From Actinoplanes utahensis (GTDB lineage Bacteria > Actinomycetota > Actinomycetes > Mycobacteriales > Micromonosporaceae), in the NCBI RefSeq assembly GCF_016862455.1, contig NZ_BOMZ01000047.1, positions 1 to 64,000 of the forward strand: a stretch of 64,000 nt of DNA. Direction: 5' to 3'. Of this stretch, positions 1 to 7,742 are shown piece by piece (the stretch's first letter is position 1; every line of letters begins with the position of its first letter). A model generated the notes under the pieces. It saw only the letters and a list, made by a program, of their open reading frames with translations, was not told the origin of the DNA and made no database searches. Position numbers and translations under genes: made by a program.

Positions 1-154
1 CCGGCATCCCGGTGGCGCCGTCCCGGAAGCCGGGGAGGAGCGGCCGGTGTGGGCGGGGCTGTGCGGGCGGGGCGGGGTGCATGGGCCGGCTCTGGCGGAG
101 ATCCTGGACGAGATGCAAGGGGTCGCGCGGTCGGTGCCGGGTGGAGTGTGGTGA
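1..154 (+). CDS. paaC: Phenylacetyl-CoA epoxidase subunit PaaC, C-terminal end
   Basis: The frame starting at base 2 is open from the window edge to a TGA at 152-154 and gives about 50 residues ending ILDEMQGVARSVPGGVW. This resembles the usual C-terminus of PaaC, where an acidic helix is followed by a P-G-x-x-W ending. PaaC is the structural partner of the di-iron subunit PaaA in the ring-epoxidising complex that acts on phenylacetyl-CoA. The stop overlaps the GTG start of the PaaD gene (GTGA), so the genes are translationally coupled. The fragment is short, so the call leans on the paaD-paaE context. Confidence 0.72.
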   Translation, partial: RHPGGAVPEAGEERPVWAGLCGRGGVHGPALAEILDEMQGVARSVPGGVW

Positions 155-651
155 GCACGGTGGTGACGGCGGCCGAGGTGGTGGGGGCGGTCACGGATCC
201 GGAGTTGCCGATGGTCACGCTCGCGGAACTCGGAATCGTCCGTGACGTGCGGCAGGAACCGGACGGGGTGGTGGTGACGATCACGCCGACGTACTCGGGG
301 TGCCCGGCCATGGAGACCATCTCCACGGACATCCGGGTGGCATTGCGGCGGGCGGGATTCGGGCGCTCTGAGGTGCGTACCGTGCTGGCGCCCGCCTGGA
401 CCACCGACTGGATCAGCGAAACCGGGAAGCGCAAGCTCGCGGAAGCGGGGATCGCCCCGCCCGGGGCAGCGCCGGTGCGCCGGGCCGGGCCGATTCCGTT
501 GACTCTCACGCCGCGGCCGGTGCCGGTGGCCTGCCCCCGATGCGGGCACGCCGAGACCGAGACGGTCGCGGCGTTCGGCGCCACCGCCTGCCGTGAGCTG
601 CGCCGATGCCCGGCGTGCCGGGAACCGTTCGAGCACATGCGGGAGATCTGA
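151..651 (+). CDS. paaD: Phenylacetate-CoA oxygenase assembly protein PaaD (PaaJ)
   Basis: A 166-residue protein with a DUF59/MIP18-type N-terminal half (DPELPMVTLAELGIVRDV near residues 16-33) and a C-terminal cysteine cluster (CPRC, then CRELRRCPAC) typical of PaaD. PaaD proteins are thought to help iron-sulfur or di-iron maturation of the PaaABCE complex rather than catalyse the reaction. The GTG at 151 is chosen because it overlaps the paaC stop; an in-frame ATG at 49 would lie inside paaC. The paaE start follows the stop by one base, so this is a tight operon. The family assignment is firm; the exact maturation role is known only by homology. Confidence 0.93.
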   Translation: MSTVVTAAEVVGAVTDPELPMVTLAELGIVRDVRQEPDGVVVTITPTYSGCPAMETISTDIRVALRRAGFGRSEVRTVLAPAWTTDWISETGKRKLAEAGIAPPGAAPVRRAGPIPLTLTPRPVPVACPRCGHAETETVAAFGATACRELRRCPACREPFEHMREI

Positions 652-652
652 G

Positions 653-1699
653 ATGCCGCCACGGGGGTTCCATCAGCTACGGGTCGCACGCGTGGACCGG
701 CTCTGCGCCGATGCGGTCGCGGTGATGTTCGAGGTGCCGCCGGCGCTGACGGAACGCTATCGGTTCCGGGCCGGGCAGTCGCTCACCGTGCACCGCGACG
801 GGGAACGGCGTACCTATTCGATCTGTGCGCCGGTCGGGGCCGCGCCGCGTATCGGCGTTCGCGAGGTTCCCGGCGGACGGATCTCCCGGTGGATCGTGCA
901 CGATCTGCGGCCCGGTGACCTGGTCGACGTCGCGCCGCCGTCGGGGGTCTTCACACCGGATGAGGCGGCGGGTGGGCGGCACGTGCTGATCGCGGCAGGG
1001 TCCGGGATCACGCCGGTGCTGTCGATCGCCGCGTCCCTGCTGCGACGGCCGGGCACCGACGTCACCGTGTTCTACGGCAACCGGCGGGCGGACACCGTCA
1101 TGTTCGCCGAGGAACTCGCCGATCTGAAGGACACCTACCCGGACCGGCTCGAACTCGTGCACGTGCTGTCCCGGGAGCCCCGCGAGTCCGAGTTGTTCAC
1201 CGGGCGCCTCGACGCGGAACGGCTCCGGACCCTGCTGCCGCTGCTGGTGGACGTGCCCGGCGTGGACGACTGGTGGCTCTGCGGGCCGTTCGGCATGGTC
1301 ACCGATGCACTGGAGGTACTCGGGGAGTCCGGGGTGCCGGCCGGCCGGGTGCATCGGGAACTGTTCTGGGTGGATGAGGCGCCCCCGCCGCCGGACCGGC
1401 CGGAGACCGTCGACGAAGGACCCGGCAGCGAGGTCACGGTGGTGCTGGACGGGCGGTCCACGACGATCACGGTGCCGGAAGGGGTGACGCTGCTCGACGG
1501 CGCCCAGCGGTACCGGCCGGACCTGCCGTTCGCGTGCAAGGGCGGGGTCTGCGGCACCTGTCGGGGGCGGATCACCGACGGGGAGGTTCGGATGCGGCGC
1601 AATTTCGCGCTGGAGGACGCCGAGATCGCGGCGGGTTTCGTACTGACCTGTCAGAGTGTGCCGGCGTCCCCCAAGGTGGTGGTCGACTTCGACGAGTGA
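653..1699 (+). CDS. paaE: Phenylacetyl-CoA epoxidase reductase PaaE
   Basis: A 348-residue ferredoxin-NADP reductase-like protein. It has an FAD-binding R-x-Y-S motif (RRTYSICAP), a GSGITPVLSI nucleotide-binding segment, a CGPFGMV motif, and a C-terminal plant-type 2Fe-2S domain with CKGGVCGTC and a final CQS (C-x4-C-x2-C...C). PaaE passes electrons from NADPH to the PaaA di-iron centre during phenylacetyl-CoA epoxidation. The ATG at 653 follows the paaD stop by one base; the 20 codons open upstream lie within paaD and are not used. It is the last Paa gene here, and the next gene is an unrelated acetyltransferase. Confidence 0.94.
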   Translation: MPPRGFHQLRVARVDRLCADAVAVMFEVPPALTERYRFRAGQSLTVHRDGERRTYSICAPVGAAPRIGVREVPGGRISRWIVHDLRPGDLVDVAPPSGVFTPDEAAGGRHVLIAAGSGITPVLSIAASLLRRPGTDVTVFYGNRRADTVMFAEELADLKDTYPDRLELVHVLSREPRESELFTGRLDAERLRTLLPLLVDVPGVDDWWLCGPFGMVTDALEVLGESGVPAGRVHRELFWVDEAPPPPDRPETVDEGPGSEVTVVLDGRSTTITVPEGVTLLDGAQRYRPDLPFACKGGVCGTCRGRITDGEVRMRRNFALEDAEIAAGFVLTCQSVPASPKVVVDFDE

Positions 1700-1748
1700 G
1701 CCGGAAACGGGTTTGGCGCAACGGATCCGGGCGGGCACCATCGGCGGG

Positions 1749-2333
1749 ATGCGGATCAGAGCGGCGTTGGACAGTGACCTGCCGGAGTTGCGGGAGATCG
1801 AACGGGCTGCGGGCGAGCTGTTCCGGGAGATCGGGATGGTGGAGATCGCCGAGGACGAGCCGCCGTCGATCGAGGTGCTCACCGGGTACGTGAACGCGGG
1901 CCGAGCCTGGGTGGCGGTCCTGCCCGGCCCCTCCGCCGGTGGGCGTCGCGGGGCGGCCGGCGGCTCCGAGGGCGCGGTGGACTCGACCGTGGCCGGGTAC
2001 CTGATCGCGGATCTCGTGGACGGGAGTGTTCACGTCGAGCAGGTGTCGGTTCATCCGCGGTGGTCGGGCAGGGGCGTGGGGCGGCTGCTGATCGAGCATG
2101 CGGCGGATCATGCGAGGGGGATCGGGGCGGCGGCGCTGACCCTCACGACCTTTGCCGACGTGGCCTGGAATGCGCCGTACTACGAGCGGTGTGGTTTCGT
2201 TGTTCTGGAGGACGGCGAGGTCACACCGGGGCTGCGGGCCGTCCGGGAGCATGAGGCGGCGGCGGGACTGGATCGGTGGCGCCGGGTCTGCATGCGGCGG
2301 CAGCTCACGACGGAGCCGCACCTCAAAGAGTGA
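1749..2333 (+). CDS. GNAT family N-acetyltransferase
   Basis: A 194-residue GNAT protein. Motif A is visible as EQVSVHPRWSGRGVGRLLIE (R-G-x-G-R acetyl-CoA pyrophosphate loop, about residues 99-118), preceded by a beta strand (VAGYLIADLVDGSVH) and followed by a TTFADVAWNAPYYERCGF motif-B segment. The substrate cannot be deduced. ATG 1749 is preferred because the domain starts at once (MRIRAALDSDLPEL) and longer in-frame starts overlap paaE. A Gly/Ala-rich loop near residues 61-76 (SAGGRRGAAGGSEG) looks like a low-complexity insertion. It may be read through from the paa operon 50 bases upstream. Confidence 0.88.
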   Translation: MRIRAALDSDLPELREIERAAGELFREIGMVEIAEDEPPSIEVLTGYVNAGRAWVAVLPGPSAGGRRGAAGGSEGAVDSTVAGYLIADLVDGSVHVEQVSVHPRWSGRGVGRLLIEHAADHARGIGAAALTLTTFADVAWNAPYYERCGFVVLEDGEVTPGLRAVREHEAAAGLDRWRRVCMRRQLTTEPHLKE

Positions 2334-2424
2334 AATATCCGAAATGTCGTCAGTGAGCCGGATTCTGTGGCACCCGGATCGGCAGGATGAGAGCCGACCC
2401 AACCGGCGGCAACGGGAGACGGCG

Positions 2425-3129
2425 ATGAAGTCACTGGCCTTTCGCGTAATCAGCGGTGCGATCGCCGCTTCGGTCCTGCTCGTTCTGCCCGCCACGGCCT
2501 CCTCCCTGCTCGCGGCCCCTTCACCGGGCACGAGGGTCGCGGAGGGCGTGCCGGTTTCACCGGGCACGAGGGCCGCGGAGGGCGTGCCGGTTTCACCGGG
2601 CACGAGGGCCGCGGAGGGCGTGCCGGTGGCGGCGTCGAGAACAGAGGTCGTTGCGGCAGGATCGGCGCCGACGGCGGTGCGGGCGGGTGCGAGGTTGACG
2701 TTCCGGCTGGTGGTGCCCGGGGCGACGGCTCAGGGCGCTTATGAGCTGCCGGGAGACCGCACCGGTGGGGGTACGGCGGACGGCGCGCGGCCCGCCGCGG
2801 ATCGGCCCGGCGCCGGTCGGCCGGGCACGGACGGGGACCGGAAACCGCGGGTGACCAAGCCGGACGGGCGGATCACGATCACGCTCAAGGTCACCGGGGG
2901 CACGCGGTGCGGCGTGCTGCAGACCACGACCAACGGGCCTGCCGACGGCATCGAGTGGTACACGTTCGGCGTGTTGTGCAAACCCGGCACGGCGACCTTC
3001 CGCACCGAGGCGAACCGTCTGCCGTGGAGCGCCGCAACCCTGCCGTCGGTGCGTCTGTGCAACGGGCTCAGCCCGGCGCTCGCCGAGGGCGACGAATGCG
3101 ACGGTTACGAGCCGCCCCGTAACGCCTGA
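2425..3129 (+). CDS. Secreted protein of unknown function with N-terminal 12-residue repeats
   Basis: A 234-residue protein with a clear Sec signal peptide (MKSLAFRVISGAIAASVLLV, then an ATASSLLAAP cleavage region). The mature N-terminus is three near-identical SPGTRxAEGVPV units, followed by a Pro/Gly/Asp-rich linker and a compact C-terminal domain with four cysteines (GTRCGV, LCKPG, RLCNG, DECDG) and WYTFGV, a pattern fitting two disulfides outside the cell. I do not recognise the family. It loosely recalls small secreted inhibitor-like proteins, but no defining motif is present. The ATG has a purine-rich stretch (gggag) upstream; longer in-frame starts overlap the preceding gene. Confidence 0.75.
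   Translation: MKSLAFRVISGAIAASVLLVLPATASSLLAAPSPGTRVAEGVPVSPGTRAAEGVPVSPGTRAAEGVPVAASRTEVVAAGSAPTAVRAGARLTFRLVVPGATAQGAYELPGDRTGGGTADGARPAADRPGAGRPGTDGDRKPRVTKPDGRITITLKVTGGTRCGVLQTTTNGPADGIEWYTFGVLCKPGTATFRTEANRLPWSAATLPSVRLCNGLSPALAEGDECDGYEPPRNA
2521..2628 (+). repeat. Three tandem 36-bp in-frame repeats
   Basis: Units at 2521-2556, 2557-2592 and 2593-2628 are nearly identical (unit 1 differs by a single t/c; unit 3 diverges at its last base). Each codes for SPGTRxAEGVPV directly after the signal peptide. The near identity at DNA level suggests recent slippage-type duplication, so copy number may vary between strains. Confidence 0.9.
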
Positions 3130-3344
3130 CCGCCGGTGGCCGAGCCCGGGGCGGGCGCCGTTCAGCCGGAGGTTCATCGTTCACCGCAGGTCATGGATCG
3201 TTGCCGGATCGAGCGTTGTCGAGGGCGGCGGCGACGGCCAAGCTGAGGTTCCGTAAGGATCATGGAACTGTTCGGTGGGAGAGAAGGCGCCATGGACGAC
3301 ACCAGATCGGTCTCCAGCGAATCCGGGACACCGGGGGTGAGGAG

Positions 3345-3977
3345 GTGACGGCCGATCCGACGGTTCTTCACCCGATGGCGGGACAGCCGCGGGTGGTACT
3401 GCTCCGGCCTCTGGTCACGTCGCCGTTGATCGAGGTCGGGGAGTTCTCCTACTACGACGATCCCGACGATGCGACAGGCTTCGAGACGCGGAACGTGCTC
3501 TACCACTACGGCCCGGAGAAACTGATCATCGGCCGGTTCTGTGCGCTCGCGACCGGGGTCCGGTTCATCATGAACGGCGCCAACCACCAGATGGACGGAC
3601 CCTCCACCTTCCCGTTCCCGAGCATGGGCGGCGACTGGTCGCGGCACGTCGATCTGTTGATCGACCTGCCGAACCGGGGGGACACGGTGCTCGGCAACGA
3701 CGTCTGGCTCGGGTACGGCGTGACGGTGATGCCCGGTGTGCGGATCGGTCACGGCGCGATCGTCGCGGCGGGTTCCGTGGTCACGTCGGACGTTCCCGAC
3801 TACACGATCGTGGGTGGCAACCCGGCCCGGCCGATCCGGAAACGCTTCAGTGACGAGGACATCGCCCGGCTGCTGGCGGTCGCCTGGTGGGATTGGCCGG
3901 CCGAGCACATCACCGCCCACATCCGGACCATCATGTCGGGCAGTGTCGCCGATCTGGAGGCCGCCGCCCCGGCGTGA
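3345..3977 (+). CDS. Vat/CatB-like xenobiotic O-acetyltransferase (left-handed beta-helix)
   Basis: A 210-residue protein with hexapeptide repeats (IGRFCALATGVRFIMNGANH, then VLGNDVWLGYGVTVMPGVRIGHGAIVAAGSVV as successive beta-helix turns) and the YTIVGGNPARPIRKRF tail of the Vat/CatB family. The NGANHQMDG segment holds the family's catalytic histidine position. Family members acetylate streptogramin A or chloramphenicol; many chromosomal copies have no proven drug substrate, so resistance here is an inference. The GTG at 3345 follows a GAGGA-like site; ATG 3375 is an alternative, and an ORF-maximal ATG at 3201 seems too long. It is monocistronic. Confidence 0.87.
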   Translation: MTADPTVLHPMAGQPRVVLLRPLVTSPLIEVGEFSYYDDPDDATGFETRNVLYHYGPEKLIIGRFCALATGVRFIMNGANHQMDGPSTFPFPSMGGDWSRHVDLLIDLPNRGDTVLGNDVWLGYGVTVMPGVRIGHGAIVAAGSVVTSDVPDYTIVGGNPARPIRKRFSDEDIARLLAVAWWDWPAEHITAHIRTIMSGSVADLEAAAPA

Positions 3978-4035
3978 TCAGATGCCGAGGCCGTCGCAGA
4001 GATCCCAAGCACGGTCGGCGGGTGGTCAGTACGCC

Positions 4036-4740
4036 CTAGAGAACCCGGGTGATCGCTTCGGCGGTGATCAGCTCGTCGAGGCGGGAACGGTCCGCGTTGG
4101 CGCAGAGGACGATCGAGGCGCCCGCGGTCAGCGGGGCCATCAGCCAGATCAGCGGCTCCTCGCACGTCGTGGTGTCGACGAGCACCCGGTCGCCGGTGAT
4201 GATCCCGCGCGCGGTGGCCACGGCGGCGGCTGCGGCCCCGTACTCCCCGAAGGTCGTGCCGTCGACCGTGGCCGGCTCGCCCACCGCAACCCCGGACGGT
4301 GGCGGCGCGGCACCCAGATGGGCGCGGGCGGCGGGCGGGAAGTCACGATAGCCCTGCGGCACGTCCGGTGACGGCGCCCCGCCGGGGGCCAGGCCGAGCA
4401 CGAACTGGAACCGGGCCGGTGGCACGTCCTCGAGCCAGCTGTCGACCCGCCGTCGTTCCACGAAGGTCACGTCCAGGTCGGGTCCGGTGTCGGGGGAGAG
4501 GCCGGCGGCTCCCCATCCGCGGAACGCCACCTCGATCCCGGACGCCCACGCGCCGAGCAGCACCGCCGCGGTCTGCCAGTGTGGTGGCAGGAGCACACCG
4601 GCGCGGCTGCCGCGTTTCAGGCCGCACTCCCCGGTGAGCAGCGCTGCGGTCGCGGCGACCCAGGCGCCCAGCTCGGCGGGGGTGAGCCCGGTCCGTTCGC
4701 CGGTGACGCCGTCGTAGTAGGTGATCAGGTGCTCGCTCAT
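4036..4740 (-). CDS. TIGR03089-type actinobacterial AMP-binding-like protein
   Basis: A 234-residue protein resembling the N-terminal subdomain of acyl-CoA synthetases (LITYYDGVTGERTGLTPAELGAW at the start, GSRAGVLLPPHWQTAAVLLG in the middle) but lacking the downstream adenylate-forming signatures and the C-terminal lid. This is the profile of the actinobacterial TIGR03089 family, whose function is unknown. Start ATG is at 4740. It is not obviously part of an operon, with 42 bases separating it from the next minus-strand gene upstream. The family call is fairly confident, and catalytic activity is doubtful because of the missing core. Confidence 0.82.
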   Translation of the reverse strand: MSEHLITYYDGVTGERTGLTPAELGAWVAATAALLTGECGLKRGSRAGVLLPPHWQTAAVLLGAWASGIEVAFRGWGAAGLSPDTGPDLDVTFVERRRVDSWLEDVPPARFQFVLGLAPGGAPSPDVPQGYRDFPPAARAHLGAAPPPSGVAVGEPATVDGTTFGEYGAAAAAVATARGIITGDRVLVDTTTCEEPLIWLMAPLTAGASIVLCANADRSRLDELITAEAITRVL

Positions 4741-4782
4741 CGCGAGCCCACCCTATCGACGGGGGGCTTGCGGCGGCATCAC

Positions 4783-5064
4783 TCAGGCGGCTTGGATCCA
4801 GGTGAGTTCGCGGGCCTCGGCCGCGTAGCGGGCCAGCAGGTGCACGGTGCGCGGACCGGCTTCGCCGTCGACCGGCAGGCCGGCGCGGGTCTGGAAGTAG
4901 CTGACCGCCTCGGCGAGCGCGGCCTCGTCGGAGCCGACCCGCACGCCGAGGTCGGCGAAGAGCCCCCGCAACGCTTCCGGGTCGGCGGTCGGAACCGGCT
5001 CGGACCAGCCGATCAAACCACCGACGGCGCTGCCGACCAGGCTGAGCATTCCCCGTGTGTACAT
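4783..5064 (-). CDS. Small peptidoglycan-binding-like protein
   Basis: A 93-residue protein. Residues about 35-85 (ALRGLFADLGVRVGSDEAAL, then AVSYFQTRAGLPVDGEAGPRT) match the helical PG_binding_1 fold signature, with the F-Q-x-x-x-G-L-x-x-D-G-x-x-G-x-x-T pattern. The N-terminus (MYTRGMLSLVGSAVGGLIGW) is hydrophobic and may anchor or export it. Start 5064 is chosen because GGGAGG lies just upstream; an ATG 60 bases further out (5124) lacks this support. Its role in wall binding is inferred from the fold. Confidence 0.7.
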   Translation of the reverse strand: MYTRGMLSLVGSAVGGLIGWSEPVPTADPEALRGLFADLGVRVGSDEAALAEAVSYFQTRAGLPVDGEAGPRTVHLLARYAAEARELTWIQAA

Positions 5065-5613
5065 GGTGACCTCCCGATGTGTGCTGCGTGAATCCAGCAT
5101 CTCGGGAGGAGCTGTGCCTGACATCTGCCTGAAGTCTCCAAACCCTGTGCGCCACTACGCCTTTCGGCCGACCCTCGCGCTGATAACGCCGGGCCGGCCG
5201 TGGATGGCACTGTGAGGTGGGTCAATCCCCCCCACGGGGTTGGCATATCAGGGCAAATCGGACCTTTTGCGTAGGTCGCGGGGTCGGCCTTCGCGGAGCG
5301 CCGCCGCCGGCTCGGTGATCGTCGGGCCGAACGGCCGGCGTTCCACGGTGGGCCGCGAACGGCCGATCCGCGGGCGATCCGGCTGGACGCCGGCTGCGGA
5401 TCCGCCGGACGTCTGCTGAGCCGGAACGGTCTCTGCGGGGCCGTCGGTGGGGGAGAAGGGGGGACCGGGGAGAAGCACGCCGACGACCCTAGACCGCACT
5501 TCCCGGTGTACGGGTTGCCGCGCCGAAGCCACCCGGACGGGCTACCGCCGGGCACAGCGAAGTCACAGACGGCTCACCGCCGCCGAACACGTTCGGGGCG
5601 CAACCTCGATGAC
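5065..5613. other. 549-bp intergenic stretch upstream of the HtrA-like gene
   Basis: Between the divergent starts at 5064 and 5614. It must hold promoters for both genes. I see no convincing operator, terminator or RNA. A weak minus-strand ORF (5248-5532) is listed separately. Confidence 0.5.
5248..5532 (-). CDS. Doubtful short hypothetical protein
   Basis: An open frame of 94 codons with GTG start, rich in Pro, Arg and Ser, no recognisable domain and no good ribosome site. Third positions are GC-rich over the later half, which keeps it from being dismissed, but amino-acid composition is like that of a non-coding frame. An internal GTG (MLLPGPPF...) is an alternative start. It lies in an otherwise empty 549-bp gap. 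Confidence 0.25.
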   Translation of the reverse strand: MASARQPVHREVRSRVVGVLLPGPPFSPTDGPAETVPAQQTSGGSAAGVQPDRPRIGRSRPTVERRPFGPTITEPAAALREGRPRDLRKRSDLP

Positions 5614-6471
5614 ATGACCGACCTGATGACCCGCCCCACCCTCGACGACACGCATTCCGGCGGCGGTTCCGACCAGCCGCCGACGCACATCCCACCGGTG
5701 ATGGTGAAGCCGCCCCGGGACCCGCGCTGGAAGCGGCGCGTCGCGGGCGGCGCCGCGGTGCTGGTCCTGATCGCGGGTGGTGGCAGCACCGGCGCCGTCC
5801 TGGCCGAGCAGTACCTGAACGCTGGCCCGGCCCCCGCCACGGCCGCCTCGTCGACCGTCAGCGAGGGCAGCGACCTGGCGCCCATCGTCGCGACGGTTCA
5901 GCCGAGCGTGGTGACCGTCCTGGTGGACGGCGCCCGCTCGTCGTCGCTGGGCTCCGGTGTGGTGATCGGCGCGAACGGCCTGATCCTCACCAACAACCAC
6001 GTCGTCGAGGCGGACGGCACGGTCAGCGTGCGGCTGTCCACCGGGCGTACGGTGCCCGCCACCGTCGTCTCCACCGACCCCACGCACGACCTGGCGCTGG
6101 TGCAGGCGACCGGGCTGTCCGGGCTGACGCCGGTCACGTTCGCCACCGACGACACCGTCGCGGTCGGCGACACCGTGCTCGCGTTCGGCGCGCCGCTCGG
6201 ACTGGAGGGCACCGTCACCTCCGGCATCGTCTCCGCCCTGGACCGCACCCTGGACACCGGCGAGGAGAAACTGACCGGTCTGCTGCAGACCGACGCCGCG
6301 ATCAATCAGGGCAACTCCGGCGGCGCTCTGGTCGACATGTCCGGCCGGGTGGTCGGCATCAACGTCGCGATCGCCACCACCGGCGACAGCAGCGGCAGCG
6401 TCGGCCTCGGGTTCGCCATCCCGGCCGGCACGGTCGCCGACGTGGTCAGCCGGCTCCAAGCGCGAGCGTGA
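5614..6471 (+). CDS. HtrA/DegP-like membrane-anchored serine protease without PDZ domain
   Basis: A 285-residue trypsin-like S1C protease. A cytoplasmic proline-rich N-terminus is followed by one TM helix (about residues 42-63, VAGGAAVLVLIAGGGSTGAV) and an extracytoplasmic protease domain. The catalytic triad is visible: His in LTNNHVVEA, Asp in THDLALVQ, Ser in NQGNSGGALV. The protein ends soon after GFAIPAGTVADVV, so the C-terminal PDZ domain of classical HtrA is absent. Such proteins process misfolded or specific envelope substrates. ATG 5614 is chosen; codons upstream are Arg/Pro-rich and unlike coding sequence. It is followed by a short gap and a convergent gene. Confidence 0.92.
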   Translation: MTDLMTRPTLDDTHSGGGSDQPPTHIPPVMVKPPRDPRWKRRVAGGAAVLVLIAGGGSTGAVLAEQYLNAGPAPATAASSTVSEGSDLAPIVATVQPSVVTVLVDGARSSSLGSGVVIGANGLILTNNHVVEADGTVSVRLSTGRTVPATVVSTDPTHDLALVQATGLSGLTPVTFATDDTVAVGDTVLAFGAPLGLEGTVTSGIVSALDRTLDTGEEKLTGLLQTDAAINQGNSGGALVDMSGRVVGINVAIATTGDSSGSVGLGFAIPAGTVADVVSRLQARA

Positions 6472-6538
6472 CATGTCACGATCAGTGACGGCTGCCGTTC
6501 GCCGGGTGACCCGGTGGCCGGGTGGTCGGCGGCGCGGT

Positions 6539-6814
6539 TCAGAGGACGGCGCGGAACTCCGGCCAGTGGCCCCAGAACCGCTCGACCTCCTCGATCACCT
6601 TCTGCATCCCGGCGGCGACGTCGTGGGGGACCGGGGTGCCGTCGTCCCAGGTGGGAGCGTTCGGCAGGTAGTAGAGGCCGCCCCGCACGCCGGGTTCCAC
6701 GCCGAGTGTCAGCACGTGCCCGCCGAGCTCGAACTGGGTCGCGAAACGGCGGCTGCGCAGGATCGCGCCGGAGTGGTGCCGGGCTTCCCTGGGTTGCAGT
6801 TCCTGGACCGTCAT
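6539..6814 (-). CDS. Conserved-looking small protein of unknown function
   Basis: A 91-residue soluble acidic protein, MTVQELQPREARHHSG to the end. It has no signal peptide, TM segment or known motif that I recognise. A hydrophobic beta-rich core (HVLTLGVEPGVRGGLYYLP) and a C-terminal amphipathic helix (VAAGMQKVIEEVERFWGHW) suggest a small folded domain. The start is well supported by GAGGAGAAG a few bases upstream of the ATG at 6814; the longer open frame upstream is not needed. Monocistronic and convergent with the protease gene. Confidence 0.68.
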   Translation of the reverse strand: MTVQELQPREARHHSGAILRSRRFATQFELGGHVLTLGVEPGVRGGLYYLPNAPTWDDGTPVPHDVAAGMQKVIEEVERFWGHWPEFRAVL

Positions 6815-7202
6815 GATCTTCTCCTCACCGAACCGGGACGTGACCCTGGTGACAGTGAGTACGCACCCGGCGGGTGCGGCGTTCAGCTTCGCAAGGGCCA
6901 TTCTCTGCGGTACGCCGTACCCAGCCCCCGCCGGACCTCCGCCGTCCCGTCGCCGTCCGGGGCGACGTCCGCGGCTCACCGGGCCGTTCGGCCCGCTGCG
7001 GGCTGATGCGGTGGTTCCGGCTGGTGGTCACGGCTGTCTCCGGGCGGTCGAGACCGCAGTGACAACCAGCCGGGGACCGGAAGGGGCCGCTTCGCCCGTG
7101 ACCGGCCCCGTCGGCCGTGCGGGACGGCGAACGCCGCTGCCGGGGCGGGCGGGACTGCCGGATCCTGGCGAAGGGCTGCCCACGGCGTACCGCGAAAGGG
7201 TT
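6815..7202. other. 388-bp intergenic region carrying one palindromic repeat
   Basis: Lies between the start of the small gene at 6814 and the end of the deaminase gene at 7203. The only structure seen is the 57-bp palindromic unit at 7017-7073 (separate entry). No ORF with good codon bias was found. Confidence 0.6.
7017..7073. repeat. 57-bp palindromic repeat unit, solo copy
   Basis: Two 24-base arms around a 9-base centre (CGGGCGGTC at 7041-7049). The left arm starts CCGGCTGGTGGTCACGGCTG; the right arm is its reverse complement at about 21 of 24 positions and ends ACAACCAGCCGG. The same unit, same length and same arm/centre layout, occurs as dimers near 44.5 and 62.4 kb. It lies between genes here. 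Confidence 0.85.
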
Positions 7203-7643
7203 TCAGAAGGCGAGGTGACCGTTCGCCGCCCGCGCCGCCGCGGCGAACCCCGGCATCTCGACCACCTCGATGCCCGCGGCGATGAGCAGCGCGACACCTT
7301 CGCAGGTCACGAAGAGATCGGGTTCCCGCCAGGCGATCACCACCCGCGGGATGCCGGCCGCGATGATCAGACCGGTGCAGGTGGCGTGCGGGCGGCTGGC
7401 GCGTTTCGAGCAGGGCTCGAGAGTGCTGTACATGGTCGCGGTGCGCAGCCGCGGCTGACCGCCGGCGCGCAGCAGGGCCGACTCCTCGGCGTGCACCTGC
7501 GGGTCGGTGTCCCGGGACCAGCCGACGGCGATCTCCTGACCGTCGCCGTCGACGACGACCGCGCCGACCGAGAACGCGGACGTGGACGGCGGGCAGCGGT
7601 GCGCCAGCTCGATCGCGTGGCTCATCCACCGATGGTCGTCCAT
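7203..7643 (-). CDS. Zinc-dependent nucleoside/pyrimidine deaminase (RibD/dCMP deaminase-like)
   Basis: A 146-residue cytidine-deaminase-fold protein. The zinc site is visible as HAEESALL (His ligand plus catalytic Glu) and EPCSKRASRPHATC (two Cys ligands, C-x10-C rather than the C-x8-C of typical RibD). The preceding FSVGAVVVDGDG strand and the later CTGLIIAAGIPRVVIAWREP match the RibD N-terminal deaminase. There is no reductase domain, so it is a stand-alone deaminase; substrate unknown. Start 7643 (MDDHRWMSHAIELA) has GGGGAG upstream; a longer start at 7664 is possible. Confidence 0.86.
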   Translation of the reverse strand: MDDHRWMSHAIELAHRCPPSTSAFSVGAVVVDGDGQEIAVGWSRDTDPQVHAEESALLRAGGQPRLRTATMYSTLEPCSKRASRPHATCTGLIIAAGIPRVVIAWREPDLFVTCEGVALLIAAGIEVVEMPGFAAAARAANGHLAF

Positions 7644-7742
7644 GTCGCTCCCCGTCGTGCGCACCGCCTGCTCCGATCAGCAACCCTATCGCCGGACGTG
7701 CCGCGATCCCGCCGGTTGCCGCGGCTCGCCAGACTGGTCGGC

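Noticed and set aside
3201..3344. Longer N-terminus for the Vat-like acetyltransferase
   Set aside because: The added residues are Arg-rich and unlike the family; GTG 3345 has a better ribosome site.
3345..6471. Antibiotic-resistance island
   Set aside because: A single Vat-like gene with ordinary base composition and no mobile-element gene does not support transfer.
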